47,390 bases of DNA from NCBI GenBank assembly GCA_900317085.1, contig ONFJ01000004.1, forward strand, positions 1 to 47,390, written 5' to 3'. Both the position numbers and the translations under genes were made by a program. Under the pieces are notes generated by a model that searched no databases, was not told the DNA's origin, and saw only the letters and a list, made by a program, of their open reading frames with translations. Position 1 is the stretch's first letter, and each line of letters begins with the position of its first letter. Origin of the DNA: an uncultured Eubacteriales bacterium (GTDB lineage Bacteria; Bacillota; Clostridia; Oscillospirales; Acutalibacteraceae). Positions 15,081 through 22,505 of the stretch are shown here, one piece after another.

Positions 15081-15755
15081 ATGAGAATTCTGATCGTAGA
15101 AGATGAAGTTCGTCTTGCCGAAGCGCTCGGGGAGATCATGAAGGCGCAGCGGTATACCACAGACATCGTTTATGACGGCGAAGCCGCATTCGACAATGCC
15201 ATAAGTGGCATCTATGACTGCATCATCCTCGACGTCATGATCCCGAAGATGGACGGGTTCGAAGTCGTTCGCCGCATGCGCGCCGAAAAGAACACGACCC
15301 CGGTCATCATGCTGACCGCCAAAGACGACACGGTCGACAAAATCAAGGGCCTCGATGCCGGTGCCGACGACTACCTGACCAAGCCCTTCATTCCCGGAGA
15401 ACTGCTGGCGCGTGTCCGTGCCATCTCCCGCCGTCAGGGCGAAGTCGTCATGGACGAACTCGAGTACGAGGACCTGGTCCTGTCCCTGTCCAACTACACG
15501 CTGGAGGGCAACGGCAAGTCCCTGCCCCTCGGTCCGAAAGAATTCGAGATCATGCGGCTCCTCATGTCCGCGCCGAACGTCATCGTCCCGAAGGAAGACT
15601 TCATCGTGAAAGTCTGGGGCGCCGAGTCCGACGCCGAGGACAACAACGTGGAGGTCTACATCTCCTTCCTTCGCAAGAAGCTGAAACATCTGAATTCCAG
15701 AGTCAGCATCACGACCGTCCGGAAGATCGGCTATCGCCTGGAGGTGAGCGCATAA
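15081..15755 (+). CDS. OmpR/PhoB-family response regulator
   Basis: A 224-residue transcription factor. The receiver domain has VEDE near the N-terminus, the phosphorylated Asp51 in CIILDVMIP, a conserved Thr in MLTAKDD and Lys in LTKPF. The winged-helix DNA-binding domain spans about 128-222, with GPKEFEIMRLLM, DNNVEVYISFLRKKL and VRKIGYRLE. The ATG at 15081 was chosen because the receiver strand MRILIVEDE starts there and GGGAG lies nine bases upstream. The partner kinase begins one base after the stop. The signal is not apparent from the neighbours. Confidence 0.93.
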   Translation: MRILIVEDEVRLAEALGEIMKAQRYTTDIVYDGEAAFDNAISGIYDCIILDVMIPKMDGFEVVRRMRAEKNTTPVIMLTAKDDTVDKIKGLDAGADDYLTKPFIPGELLARVRAISRRQGEVVMDELEYEDLVLSLSNYTLEGNGKSLPLGPKEFEIMRLLMSAPNVIVPKEDFIVKVWGAESDAEDNNVEVYISFLRKKLKHLNSRVSITTVRKIGYRLEVSA

Positions 15756-15756
15756 C

Positions 15757-17085
15757 GTGCTGACAAAACTTCGACGCCGGTTCGTCCTGGACATGATGGT
15801 ACTGGCACTCATCATACTCGTCGGGACAACGGCACTTCTGATCGTTGCCTCTTATACGTATGGGCAGAATAACTCGGAAGACTCCATGCGGGAACTCCTG
15901 AGCGGAGTGATCCCACAGACCGTCACGGTCCTGAAAGGAAAGGACGGCGCGCCGGACACGGCGGAGATCAACAGGGAAGAGCTGGAAATGAAGGATGAAT
16001 CCGCGGTCATGATCCTCTCGGAAGACGGCGACATCCTGGCCTTTCTGGCTCCCGGAAAGACGTTCCGGGAACGGGTGACCAACAGTCAGGAAGAGATCGC
16101 CCGGGCCGTGCTGGCCGAAGAGAACGACCGGGGCATCGTCCAGATCAACATCCGGTACATGAAACAGCCTCTGAAAGGCATCGGGACCAAAGTGGCCCTC
16201 ATGGACCGGAGCAGCGAACTGAAAGCGACCTATTTCCAGTTCCGGATGTACATCGCCCTTGCGTTCATCCTACTCATCCTCATCCTGCTGCTCTGTGAGT
16301 TCATGGCACGGCGGTCCATCCTGCCCGTCGACGAAGCCATCCGGACCCAGAAGCAGTTCATCGCCGACGCGTCCCATGAACTGAAGACGCCGATCGCGGT
16401 CATCCTCGCGAACCTCGACATCCTGGAGTCCAGCCCGGAAAAAACGGTCCGGGAGTCCGGCAAGTGGATCGACAGCACGAAGTCGGAAGCGAACCGCATG
16501 TCGAAACTCGTGAACGAGATGCTCTTCCTGGCCCGTTCCGACGCGGCCATGGACATGTATTACAACTTCCGCGTCATCAACTTCTCCGACGTGGCGGAAG
16601 AAGTCGTCCTGACGACAGAGGCTCTGGCCTTCGAGCGGAACATCTCCCTGGAGTCCGACATCGTCGAGACCTCCCAGGTCGTCGGAGACTTCGAACGGCT
16701 GAAACAGGTCGTCATGATCCTCGTCGAGAACGCGACCAAGTATGTCGATGAGGGCGGCACCATCCAGGTGAAACTGGCCTCCGGCCCCTGGCGTACGGAG
16801 ATCCTGACGGTCACGAACACCGGCACGCCCATCCCGAAGGACCGGGCAGAGCACATCTTCGAACGGTTCTACCGGGTCGATGAGTCCCGGGTGCGGGAGA
16901 AGGGCGGCTACGGCCTCGGCCTCTCCATCGCCCAGAAGATCGTCGAGAAGCACAACGGCGAGATCAGCCTGGCGTTCTCTGACGAGCGGGGCACCTGCTT
17001 CGCGGTCAAACTGCCCCAGGCACAGAGCCTGCGGTCGCCGGACCTCACGGTGCTGCCGACCGAACCGTCGAGCCCTGAAAAATAA
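15757..17085 (+). CDS. Membrane sensor histidine kinase
   Basis: A 442-residue kinase partner of the preceding regulator. Transmembrane helices lie at about 9-33 and 166-186 and enclose an extracellular sensor of about 130 residues with no recognised fold. The dimerisation domain holds the phospho-accepting His207 in DASHELKTP. The ATPase domain has the N box (VILVENATKYV), a G1 box and GGYGLGLSIAQ. There is no clear HAMP domain. It starts with GTG; GGAGGTGA lies eight bases upstream inside the regulator gene. It ends in a strong two-way terminator. Confidence 0.92.
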   Translation: MLTKLRRRFVLDMMVLALIILVGTTALLIVASYTYGQNNSEDSMRELLSGVIPQTVTVLKGKDGAPDTAEINREELEMKDESAVMILSEDGDILAFLAPGKTFRERVTNSQEEIARAVLAEENDRGIVQINIRYMKQPLKGIGTKVALMDRSSELKATYFQFRMYIALAFILLILILLLCEFMARRSILPVDEAIRTQKQFIADASHELKTPIAVILANLDILESSPEKTVRESGKWIDSTKSEANRMSKLVNEMLFLARSDAAMDMYYNFRVINFSDVAEEVVLTTEALAFERNISLESDIVETSQVVGDFERLKQVVMILVENATKYVDEGGTIQVKLASGPWRTEILTVTNTGTPIPKDRAEHIFERFYRVDESRVREKGGYGLGLSIAQKIVEKHNGEISLAFSDERGTCFAVKLPQAQSLRSPDLTVLPTEPSSPEK

Positions 17086-17090
17086 AGACA

Positions 17091-17126
17091 AAAAAACTCC
17101 GGACCAGATGGTCCGGAGTTTTTTTG
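17091..17126. terminator. Two-way terminator between the kinase gene and tpiA
   Basis: Arms CTCCGGACC and GGTCCGGAG enclose AGAT, with seven T after and six A before, so it works in both directions for the convergent genes. Confidence 0.9.
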
Positions 17127-17141
17127 TCTTTTTACAGCCGC

Positions 17142-17909
17142 TTATTTGCTGGCAGCTTCGACGATCTTGGCGAAGTCGGCCGGCTTCAGGGAAGCGCCGC
17201 CGATGAGGCCGCCGTCGATGTCTTCCTGAGCAACAAGGCCTTCCGCGTTGCCGGCGTTCATGGAGCCGCCGTACTGGACGACGAACTTGTCGGCCGCTTC
17301 TTTGCTGTAGAGGTCAGCAATGAGGGTGCGGATGAAGTGGTTGACTTCGTTGGCCTGCTCGTCGGTCGCGGTCTTGCCGGTGCCGATGGCCCAGACAGGC
17401 TCGTAAGCGATGATGACGTTGTCGAGTTCTGCTTCGGAAACGCCGGTCAGAGCGATCTTGGTCTGGATGGCGATGGTCTCGAAGGTGATGTTCTTCTCTC
17501 TCTGCTCGAGGGTCTCACCGACGCAGAGGATGACTTTCAGGCCGTTGTCGAGAGCGGCACGGGTGCGGTCACGGACCGTGTCGTCGGTCTCGCCGAAGTA
17601 CTGTCTTCTCTCGGAGTGGCCGATGACGACGTACTCAACGCCCATTTCCTTCAGCATGGGAGCAGCAACTTCGCCGGTGAAGGCGCCGCTTTCAGCCCAG
17701 TGGCAGTTCTCAGCACCAACATGGATGTTGGAACCGGCAGTCTCTTCGAGGGCGACCTGCAGGTCGACATAGGGGACACAGATGACGACGTCGCAGTCTG
17801 CGTTCGCTACGAGGGGCTTCAGCTCAGTGATGAGCGCCTTGGCCTCGGACGGAGTCTTGTTCATTTTCCAGTTGCCGGCGATAACGGCTTTGCGAAGTGC
17901 TTTGTTCAT
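17142..17909 (-). CDS. tpiA: Triosephosphate isomerase
   Basis: A 255-residue glycolytic enzyme converting dihydroxyacetone phosphate and glyceraldehyde 3-phosphate. It shows the substrate-binding GNWKMN near the N-terminus, the catalytic His in VIGHSERR, the catalytic Glu in AYEPVWAIGTGK with the mobile loop after it, and the phosphate-binding YGGSMN. Length is normal. It lies 54 bases after pgk on the same strand with GAGGT before its ATG, a common glycolytic pair. Confidence 0.97.
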   Translation of the reverse strand: MNKALRKAVIAGNWKMNKTPSEAKALITELKPLVANADCDVVICVPYVDLQVALEETAGSNIHVGAENCHWAESGAFTGEVAAPMLKEMGVEYVVIGHSERRQYFGETDDTVRDRTRAALDNGLKVILCVGETLEQREKNITFETIAIQTKIALTGVSEAELDNVIIAYEPVWAIGTGKTATDEQANEVNHFIRTLIADLYSKEAADKFVVQYGGSMNAGNAEGLVAQEDIDGGLIGGASLKPADFAKIVEAASK

Positions 17910-17963
17910 TGGAATCTACCTCTTTTTCACTTGATACAGATTGGTTTATACAAAAGACTGGAC

Positions 17964-19175
17964 TCAGTCTTTGTCGGCCATTGCGGCAATACCGGGAAGC
18001 TCTTTGCCTTCGAGGAACTCGAGGGAAGCGCCGCCGCCGGTGGAGATGTGGGTCATCTTGTCGCCGAGACCCAGCTGGTTGACCGCTGCTGCGGAGTCGC
18101 CGCCGCCGATGACGGAAACGGCATCGGAATCAGCAAGCGCCTGAGCGACCGCGAGGGTGCCCTTGGCAGTGATCGGGTTCTCGAAGACGCCCATGGGACC
18201 GTTCCAGACGACCGTGGCCGCTGCGGAGACTTCCTTCGCGAAGATCTCAGCGGTCTTCGGGCCGATGTCGAGGCCCATCATGTCGGCCGGGATGGCGTCG
18301 GTCAAAACGACTTCGGTCTCGATGGGAGCGTCGATGGGATCGGGGAAGTTCTTCGCGACGACGGTGTCGACGGGAAGGACGATCTTGACGTCGTTCTCAG
18401 CAGCCTTCAGGAGCATTTCACGGCAGTAGTCGAGCTTGGTGTCGTCGACGAGGGAAGTGCCGATCTCGCCGCCCTGGGCCTTGACGAAGGTGTAGGCCAT
18501 GCCGCCGCCGATGATGAGGGTGTCGGCCTTGGTCAGAAGGTTCTCGATGACGTTGAGCTTGTCCGCGACTTTGGCGCCGCCAAGGATGGTGACGAAGGGT
18601 CTCTTCGGGTCTTCGACCGCTTCACCGAGGTATTTGATTTCCTTGGCGATGAGATAACCGGAAACTGCTTCATCGACGTAATCGACAACGCCGACGGTGG
18701 AGCAGTGGGCGCGGTGGGCCGTGCCGAACGCGTCGTTGACGAAGACGTCAGCGAGGGAACCGAGTTCCTCGGAGAACGCAGCTTCGTTCTTGGTCTCTTC
18801 CGCTCTGTAACGGGTGTTCTGAAGGAGGACGATGTCTCCGTCGTTCATGGCAGCGACAGCTGCTTTGGCATTGACGCCGACAACGTTGTCGTCAGCAGCG
18901 AACTGGACGGGCTGGCCCAGGAGCTCTGCGAGGCGGACTGCGACGGGAGCGAGGGACAGTTCGGGCTTCGGTTCGCCCTTCGGTTTGCCGAGGTGGGAGC
19001 AGAGGATGACCTTGCCGCCGTCAGCAACGAGTTTCTGGATGGTGGGGAGGGCAGCGACCAGACGGTTTTCGTCGGTGATCTTGCCATCTTTCAGCGGGAC
19101 GTTGAAGTCACAGCGTACGAGGACTTTCTTGCCCTTTACGTTGATGTCGTCAACGGTCTTCTTGTTGAGTTTCAT
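17964..19175 (-). CDS. pgk: Phosphoglycerate kinase
   Basis: A 403-residue enzyme of lower glycolysis making ATP from 1,3-bisphosphoglycerate. Landmarks are [10 protein letters not shown] (N-terminal substrate loop), GKPKGEP, a basic-patch His/Arg region, GGAKVADKL and the C-terminal nucleotide loop with GGGDSAAAV and STGGGASLE. The ATG at 19175 was chosen because family members begin [10 protein letters not shown] or similar; an in-frame ATG four codons upstream would have its GAAGGG site touching the start. It is the first gene of a pgk-tpiA operon, with gap genes not in view. Confidence 0.97.
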   Translation of the reverse strand: MKLNKKTVDDINVKGKKVLVRCDFNVPLKDGKITDENRLVAALPTIQKLVADGGKVILCSHLGKPKGEPKPELSLAPVAVRLAELLGQPVQFAADDNVVGVNAKAAVAAMNDGDIVLLQNTRYRAEETKNEAAFSEELGSLADVFVNDAFGTAHRAHCSTVGVVDYVDEAVSGYLIAKEIKYLGEAVEDPKRPFVTILGGAKVADKLNVIENLLTKADTLIIGGGMAYTFVKAQGGEIGTSLVDDTKLDYCREMLLKAAENDVKIVLPVDTVVAKNFPDPIDAPIETEVVLTDAIPADMMGLDIGPKTAEIFAKEVSAAATVVWNGPMGVFENPITAKGTLAVAQALADSDAVSVIGGGDSAAAVNQLGLGDKMTHISTGGGASLEFLEGKELPGIAAMADKD

Positions 19176-19226
19176 GATGTATCTCATCCCTTCATGAATT
19201 ATTGGTGGTAAATATGGACCATTTCT

Positions 19227-19254
19227 ATTATATAGGATTTTTGCCTGTAGTCAA
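19227..19254 (-). promoter_or_regulatory. Promoter of pgk-tpiA
   Basis: On the minus strand TTGACT and TATAAT are separated by 16 bases, about 50 bases before the start codon. Confidence 0.75.
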
Positions 19255-19297
19255 AAGATTAACAGCAGTTTTTTTCGAACAATTCTGCGGTTCTGCC

Positions 19298-19813
19298 TCA
19301 CAGGTCATTGGCGTCGTTCCAGCGGTACCGGTGAAGTTCTCCGGAGCACTGCAACTCGGGGTAATCCCACTGCCGAAGGACCTCGTAGACGCCGATGGCG
19401 ACAGAGTTCGACAGGTTCAGGCTGCGGCACTCATCCATCATCGGGATGCGCACGCAGGTGTCGGGGTGGGCGAGGAGCAGTTCTTCGGGGAGACCGGCGG
19501 TCTCCTTGCCGAAAAAGAGGTACGCTTTGTCCGGGTAGACCGGGTCGCTGTGGCGATGTACCGCTTTCGTCGTGAAGAAATAACAGGCCGCGTCGGGGTG
19601 CTTCTCGAAGAAGTCGTCGAGGTTTTCATAGTAGGTGAGGTCCAGGTACTGCCAGTAGTCGAGGCCGCTGCGCTTCAGGTGCTTGTCCGTGACCGTGAAG
19701 CCCATCGGCTTCACGATGTGGAGACGGGCACCGGTGCAGGCGCAGGTGCGGGCGATGTTACCGGTGTTCTGGGGGATCTCCGGCTCGACGAGCACGATGT
19801 TCAGTTCAGCCAT
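19298..19813 (-). CDS. trmL: TrmL: tRNA (cytidine/uridine-34-2'-O-)-methyltransferase
   Basis: A 171-residue SPOUT-class enzyme that methylates the wobble ribose of leucine tRNAs. It has the family sequence EPEIPQNTGNIARTCACTG near the N-terminus, the strand FFGKETAGLP and the knot-forming RIPMMDECRSLNLSNSVAI with the conserved Ser-Leu-Asn-Leu. Length is typical. The ATG at 19813 was preferred because GGAGG lies six bases upstream; an ATG two codons earlier would touch that site. It overlaps the trkH stop by eight bases and is the last gene of the run. Confidence 0.93.
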   Translation of the reverse strand: MAELNIVLVEPEIPQNTGNIARTCACTGARLHIVKPMGFTVTDKHLKRSGLDYWQYLDLTYYENLDDFFEKHPDAACYFFTTKAVHRHSDPVYPDKAYLFFGKETAGLPEELLLAHPDTCVRIPMMDECRSLNLSNSVAIGVYEVLRQWDYPELQCSGELHRYRWNDANDL

Positions 19814-21344
19814 GGTCATCCTCCATTTTGCGAAGTCTCGGGGCCCACTCTTTCTGACGGATCCGCCGGTTGCGCCGGATGTCCCGGATGTTGGCGCCGA
19901 TGCGTGCGAGGCCGAACAGGAAGACGAAGATCTCCAGTCGGGCGATGAGCATGGCGACGGTCAGGATCCAGAGGGTGGGCGCCGACGCGGTGGCCGCGGT
20001 CACGCCGACCGACAGGCCGACGGTGCCGAGGGCCGAGACGAACTCGATGAACGAGTCCTGCACGCTGTAGCCGCAGAGCATGAGGCCGAAGGTGCCGAGG
20101 CAGGCGATCGTGAAGTACGCGATGACATAGGCGTAGTTCTGGCTCGTCTCCGCGCGGGTGACGGAGCGCTCCACGCCGAAGCGGCGGATCTTCCGCGGGC
20201 TCACGGTGCGCTCGGAGCGCAGGGCGTCCCGGAAGTCCCAGTAAAGGCTCTTGGCGCCGAGGGCGAAGCGGAACGCTTTGAGACCGCCCGCGGTGGAGTC
20301 GGTGTTGCCGCCGACGAACATGAGGACGATGGCGGGGACGATGGCGAACCCGCAGACGTGCAGGTAGTCATCGACATTGGTGAGCCCGGTGGTCGAGAGG
20401 ATGGAGATCATCTGGAAGAAGGACTGGTCGATCGCCAGAAGCACGGAGGGGGACACGTGGTCCACCACGAGCTGGACGGCACCGACGGGTCCCGCAATGG
20501 CCAGAAGGACCGTGACACAGCGGACTTCGATGTGGGTGAAAAAGTCCCGGATCTTGCCGTGGAACAGCATGGAACTCGCCATGAAGTTCGTGGCGCCGAG
20601 GAGCATGAGGAGCATCGTGATGAGGTCGATGGGGACGCTCTGGTAATGCCCGATGCTGTCGGTGTGGATGGAGAAGCCGCCGGTGGCGACCGCCGAAATG
20701 GAATAGTTGATGGCGTCGAAGAGCGGCATGCCGAACAGGACATAGAGGATGATGCCCGCGATGATGAACCCGCCGTAGAGGCTGAGGATGGTGCGGGCGG
20801 AACGGAAGGGGCTCGTGGAGAGCCGGTCCGTGTGGCCTTCGGCCGTGAAGAGCTGCATGCCGTAGTGGTTCGCGAGGATGGCCGTCAGGACCAGGACCAG
20901 TCCGACGCCGCCGATGAGGTGGAGGAGGGACCGGTAGAGGAGGACCATGTGGCTCACGGCCTCGACGTCGGTGACGGAGAGCCCGGTGGTGGTGAGTCCG
21001 CTCATGGACTCGAAGAAGGCCTGGGGCACCGAATAGCCGACCATGAGGAAGGGGATGGCGCAGATGGCCACCGCCACCGTCCAGAGGACCAGCAGGATCA
21101 TGGAGCTTGCGTGTTTCCGGAGCACGAGGGCATGCTGTCCCCGGGAGAGGGAGATCAAGATGCCGCCCAGCAGGAGCGAGAGGGCAGAGGGGACCAGAAA
21201 GGCCTTCGCCTCATGGGATTCCTCCGGCCAGAACGCCAGCAGCACGAGGGGCGCCAGCAGGATGACCGTCAGCATGAAGCAGAGGAACCCGAGGGAGCGG
21301 ATCAGCGCGATCCGGTCCAGCTTGGGAGAAGCGGTCTGTGACAT
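19806..21344 (-). CDS. trkH: TrkH/KtrB-family potassium channel subunit
   Basis: A 512-residue membrane protein that carries potassium across the cytoplasmic membrane. Four pore repeats can be seen with their filter loops: TTTGLS (about residue 127), ATGGFS (about 226), STTGLT (about 310) and GTVGLS (about 440), each with the key Gly. About ten membrane segments are evident. It is TrkH-sized. Two TrkA-type NAD-binding subunits lie directly upstream, four and seven bases apart, as expected for its regulators. Confidence 0.93.
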   Translation of the reverse strand: MSQTASPKLDRIALIRSLGFLCFMLTVILLAPLVLLAFWPEESHEAKAFLVPSALSLLLGGILISLSRGQHALVLRKHASSMILLVLWTVAVAICAIPFLMVGYSVPQAFFESMSGLTTTGLSVTDVEAVSHMVLLYRSLLHLIGGVGLVLVLTAILANHYGMQLFTAEGHTDRLSTSPFRSARTILSLYGGFIIAGIILYVLFGMPLFDAINYSISAVATGGFSIHTDSIGHYQSVPIDLITMLLMLLGATNFMASSMLFHGKIRDFFTHIEVRCVTVLLAIAGPVGAVQLVVDHVSPSVLLAIDQSFFQMISILSTTGLTNVDDYLHVCGFAIVPAIVLMFVGGNTDSTAGGLKAFRFALGAKSLYWDFRDALRSERTVSPRKIRRFGVERSVTRAETSQNYAYVIAYFTIACLGTFGLMLCGYSVQDSFIEFVSALGTVGLSVGVTAATASAPTLWILTVAMLIARLEIFVFLFGLARIGANIRDIRRNRRIRQKEWAPRLRKMEDDHG

Positions 21345-21348
21345 ACAC

Positions 21349-22008
21349 TCACCCCTTCAGCGCTTTCAGGACAGCGTCCTGCTGGCCGGGAGCGGTCAGG
21401 ATGTACAGCTTGTCGCCGGACTCCAGCGTGTCGGTGCCGGAGGGGACCACCATGGCGCCGTTCCGGCGGATGATGCACCCGATGATGGTGTTGCCCGGCA
21501 GCGTGATGTCCATGAGGGTGTGACCGATGCAGTGCTCCTCGCCCTTCAGGACGACCGAGAACAGGTTGACCCGGTTGTCTTCCAGAGGAAGGGTCTCGAC
21601 GAGGTCATGGATGGTGGCAGCCTCGGTCAGGAACTTCGCGACCATGTGGGTGGAACTCAGGACGTGGTCGATGCCCAGTTCCTGGAAGAGCCCGACATTC
21701 TTCGGGTTCCGGACCGTGCAGACCGTGTGGGCGATGTGGAAACACTTCTTCGCGAACTGACAGACCGTCAGGTTGTTTTCATCGTGTTCCGACAGTGCGA
21801 CCAGGACGTCCGCGCCGTCGATCTCGGCGTCGTTCAGCACGTAGAACCGGGTGGGGTCGCCGTGGAAGACCGGCAGGCCGTGGTGTGCCGACAGCTTCTC
21901 GCAGTAGCCGCGGTTTTCGTTGATGACGGTGAGTCTGTGACCGTTCTCCTTGAGGTTCTCGATGAGGAAGTCGGTCTGCTCATAGCCGCCTGCGATGACG
22001 ATATGCAT
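21349..22008 (-). CDS. trkA: TrkA-type regulatory subunit (RCK_N and RCK_C)
   Basis: A 219-residue cytoplasmic protein. Residues 1-125 form a Rossmann domain with the loop IAGGYEQTDF, which departs from the classic GxGxxG, so nucleotide binding may be altered. DVLVALSEHDENN and the CTVRNPKN strand are typical. Residues about 140-215 form an RCK_C (TrkA-C) domain ending KLYILTAPGQQDAVLKAL. It follows the shorter TrkA protein by two bases and probably forms a gating ring with it under TrkH. Confidence 0.88.
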   Translation of the reverse strand: MHIVIAGGYEQTDFLIENLKENGHRLTVINENRGYCEKLSAHHGLPVFHGDPTRFYVLNDAEIDGADVLVALSEHDENNLTVCQFAKKCFHIAHTVCTVRNPKNVGLFQELGIDHVLSSTHMVAKFLTEAATIHDLVETLPLEDNRVNLFSVVLKGEEHCIGHTLMDITLPGNTIIGCIIRRNGAMVVPSGTDTLESGDKLYILTAPGQQDAVLKALKG

Positions 22009-22010
22009 GC

Positions 22011-22445
22011 TCAGTCCTCCTCTCCGAACAGAAAGTCATAGTCCTTCTCGAACTCCGAGAGGGACAGGGTGAAGGGGAAGATGGCCCGGATGGGCAGGTC
22101 TTCCACGAGTTTTCCGATGTTGGCGTCGTCGAACCGCGCGAACACATGGGGCACGTGGTAGATGCGGCAGGCGATCTGCGCGAGCAGGTTGTTGCGGTTG
22201 TCGTTGCCGGTGGCGGCGATGAACAGGTCCGCATGCTCGATGTCGGCCCGGATCAGCTGGTCCTCGTTCATGCCGTTGCCCTGCAGCAGCAGGCCTCCGA
22301 AGGACTCGGAGAGGCGGCGGAAGGACTCGGGGTTCTCGTCCATGATGGTGACACGGACGCCCTGCTCTGCCAGGTATTCGGCGATGTGCCCTCCGAGCCG
22401 GCCGCAGCCGACGATGAGGGCAGACTTTTTCTTCTCAAAAAGCAT
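22011..22445 (-). CDS. Short TrkA-type subunit (RCK_N domain only)
   Basis: A 144-residue protein holding only the NAD-binding half of TrkA. It has an intact dinucleotide loop VGCGRLGGHIA, an acidic residue ending the second strand (TIMDENPE), and ADLFIAATGNDNRNNLLAQ. The RCK_C half is absent. Thus this gene has the good nucleotide loop and the next has the C-terminal ligand domain, so the two together could make one Trk regulatory unit. A GGAG site lies ten bases upstream, right after the hairpin behind valS; no separate promoter was seen. Confidence 0.85.
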   Translation of the reverse strand: MLFEKKKSALIVGCGRLGGHIAEYLAEQGVRVTIMDENPESFRRLSESFGGLLLQGNGMNEDQLIRADIEHADLFIAATGNDNRNNLLAQIACRIYHVPHVFARFDDANIGKLVEDLPIRAIFPFTLSLSEFEKDYDFLFGEED

Positions 22446-22471
22446 TTGAAATCATCTCCAGAAAAGAGAGT

Positions 22472-22501
22472 AAGACCGGGAAGGCCGTCCTTCCCGGTCT
22501 T
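22472..22501 (-). terminator. Hairpin after valS (terminator or attenuating hairpin before trk)
   Basis: Arms AAGACCGGGAAG and CTTCCCGGTCTT enclose six bases, and on the minus strand TACTCTCTTTTC follows. The T stretch is broken, so some read-through into the Trk genes is plausible. Confidence 0.65.
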
Positions 22502-22505
22502 GTCG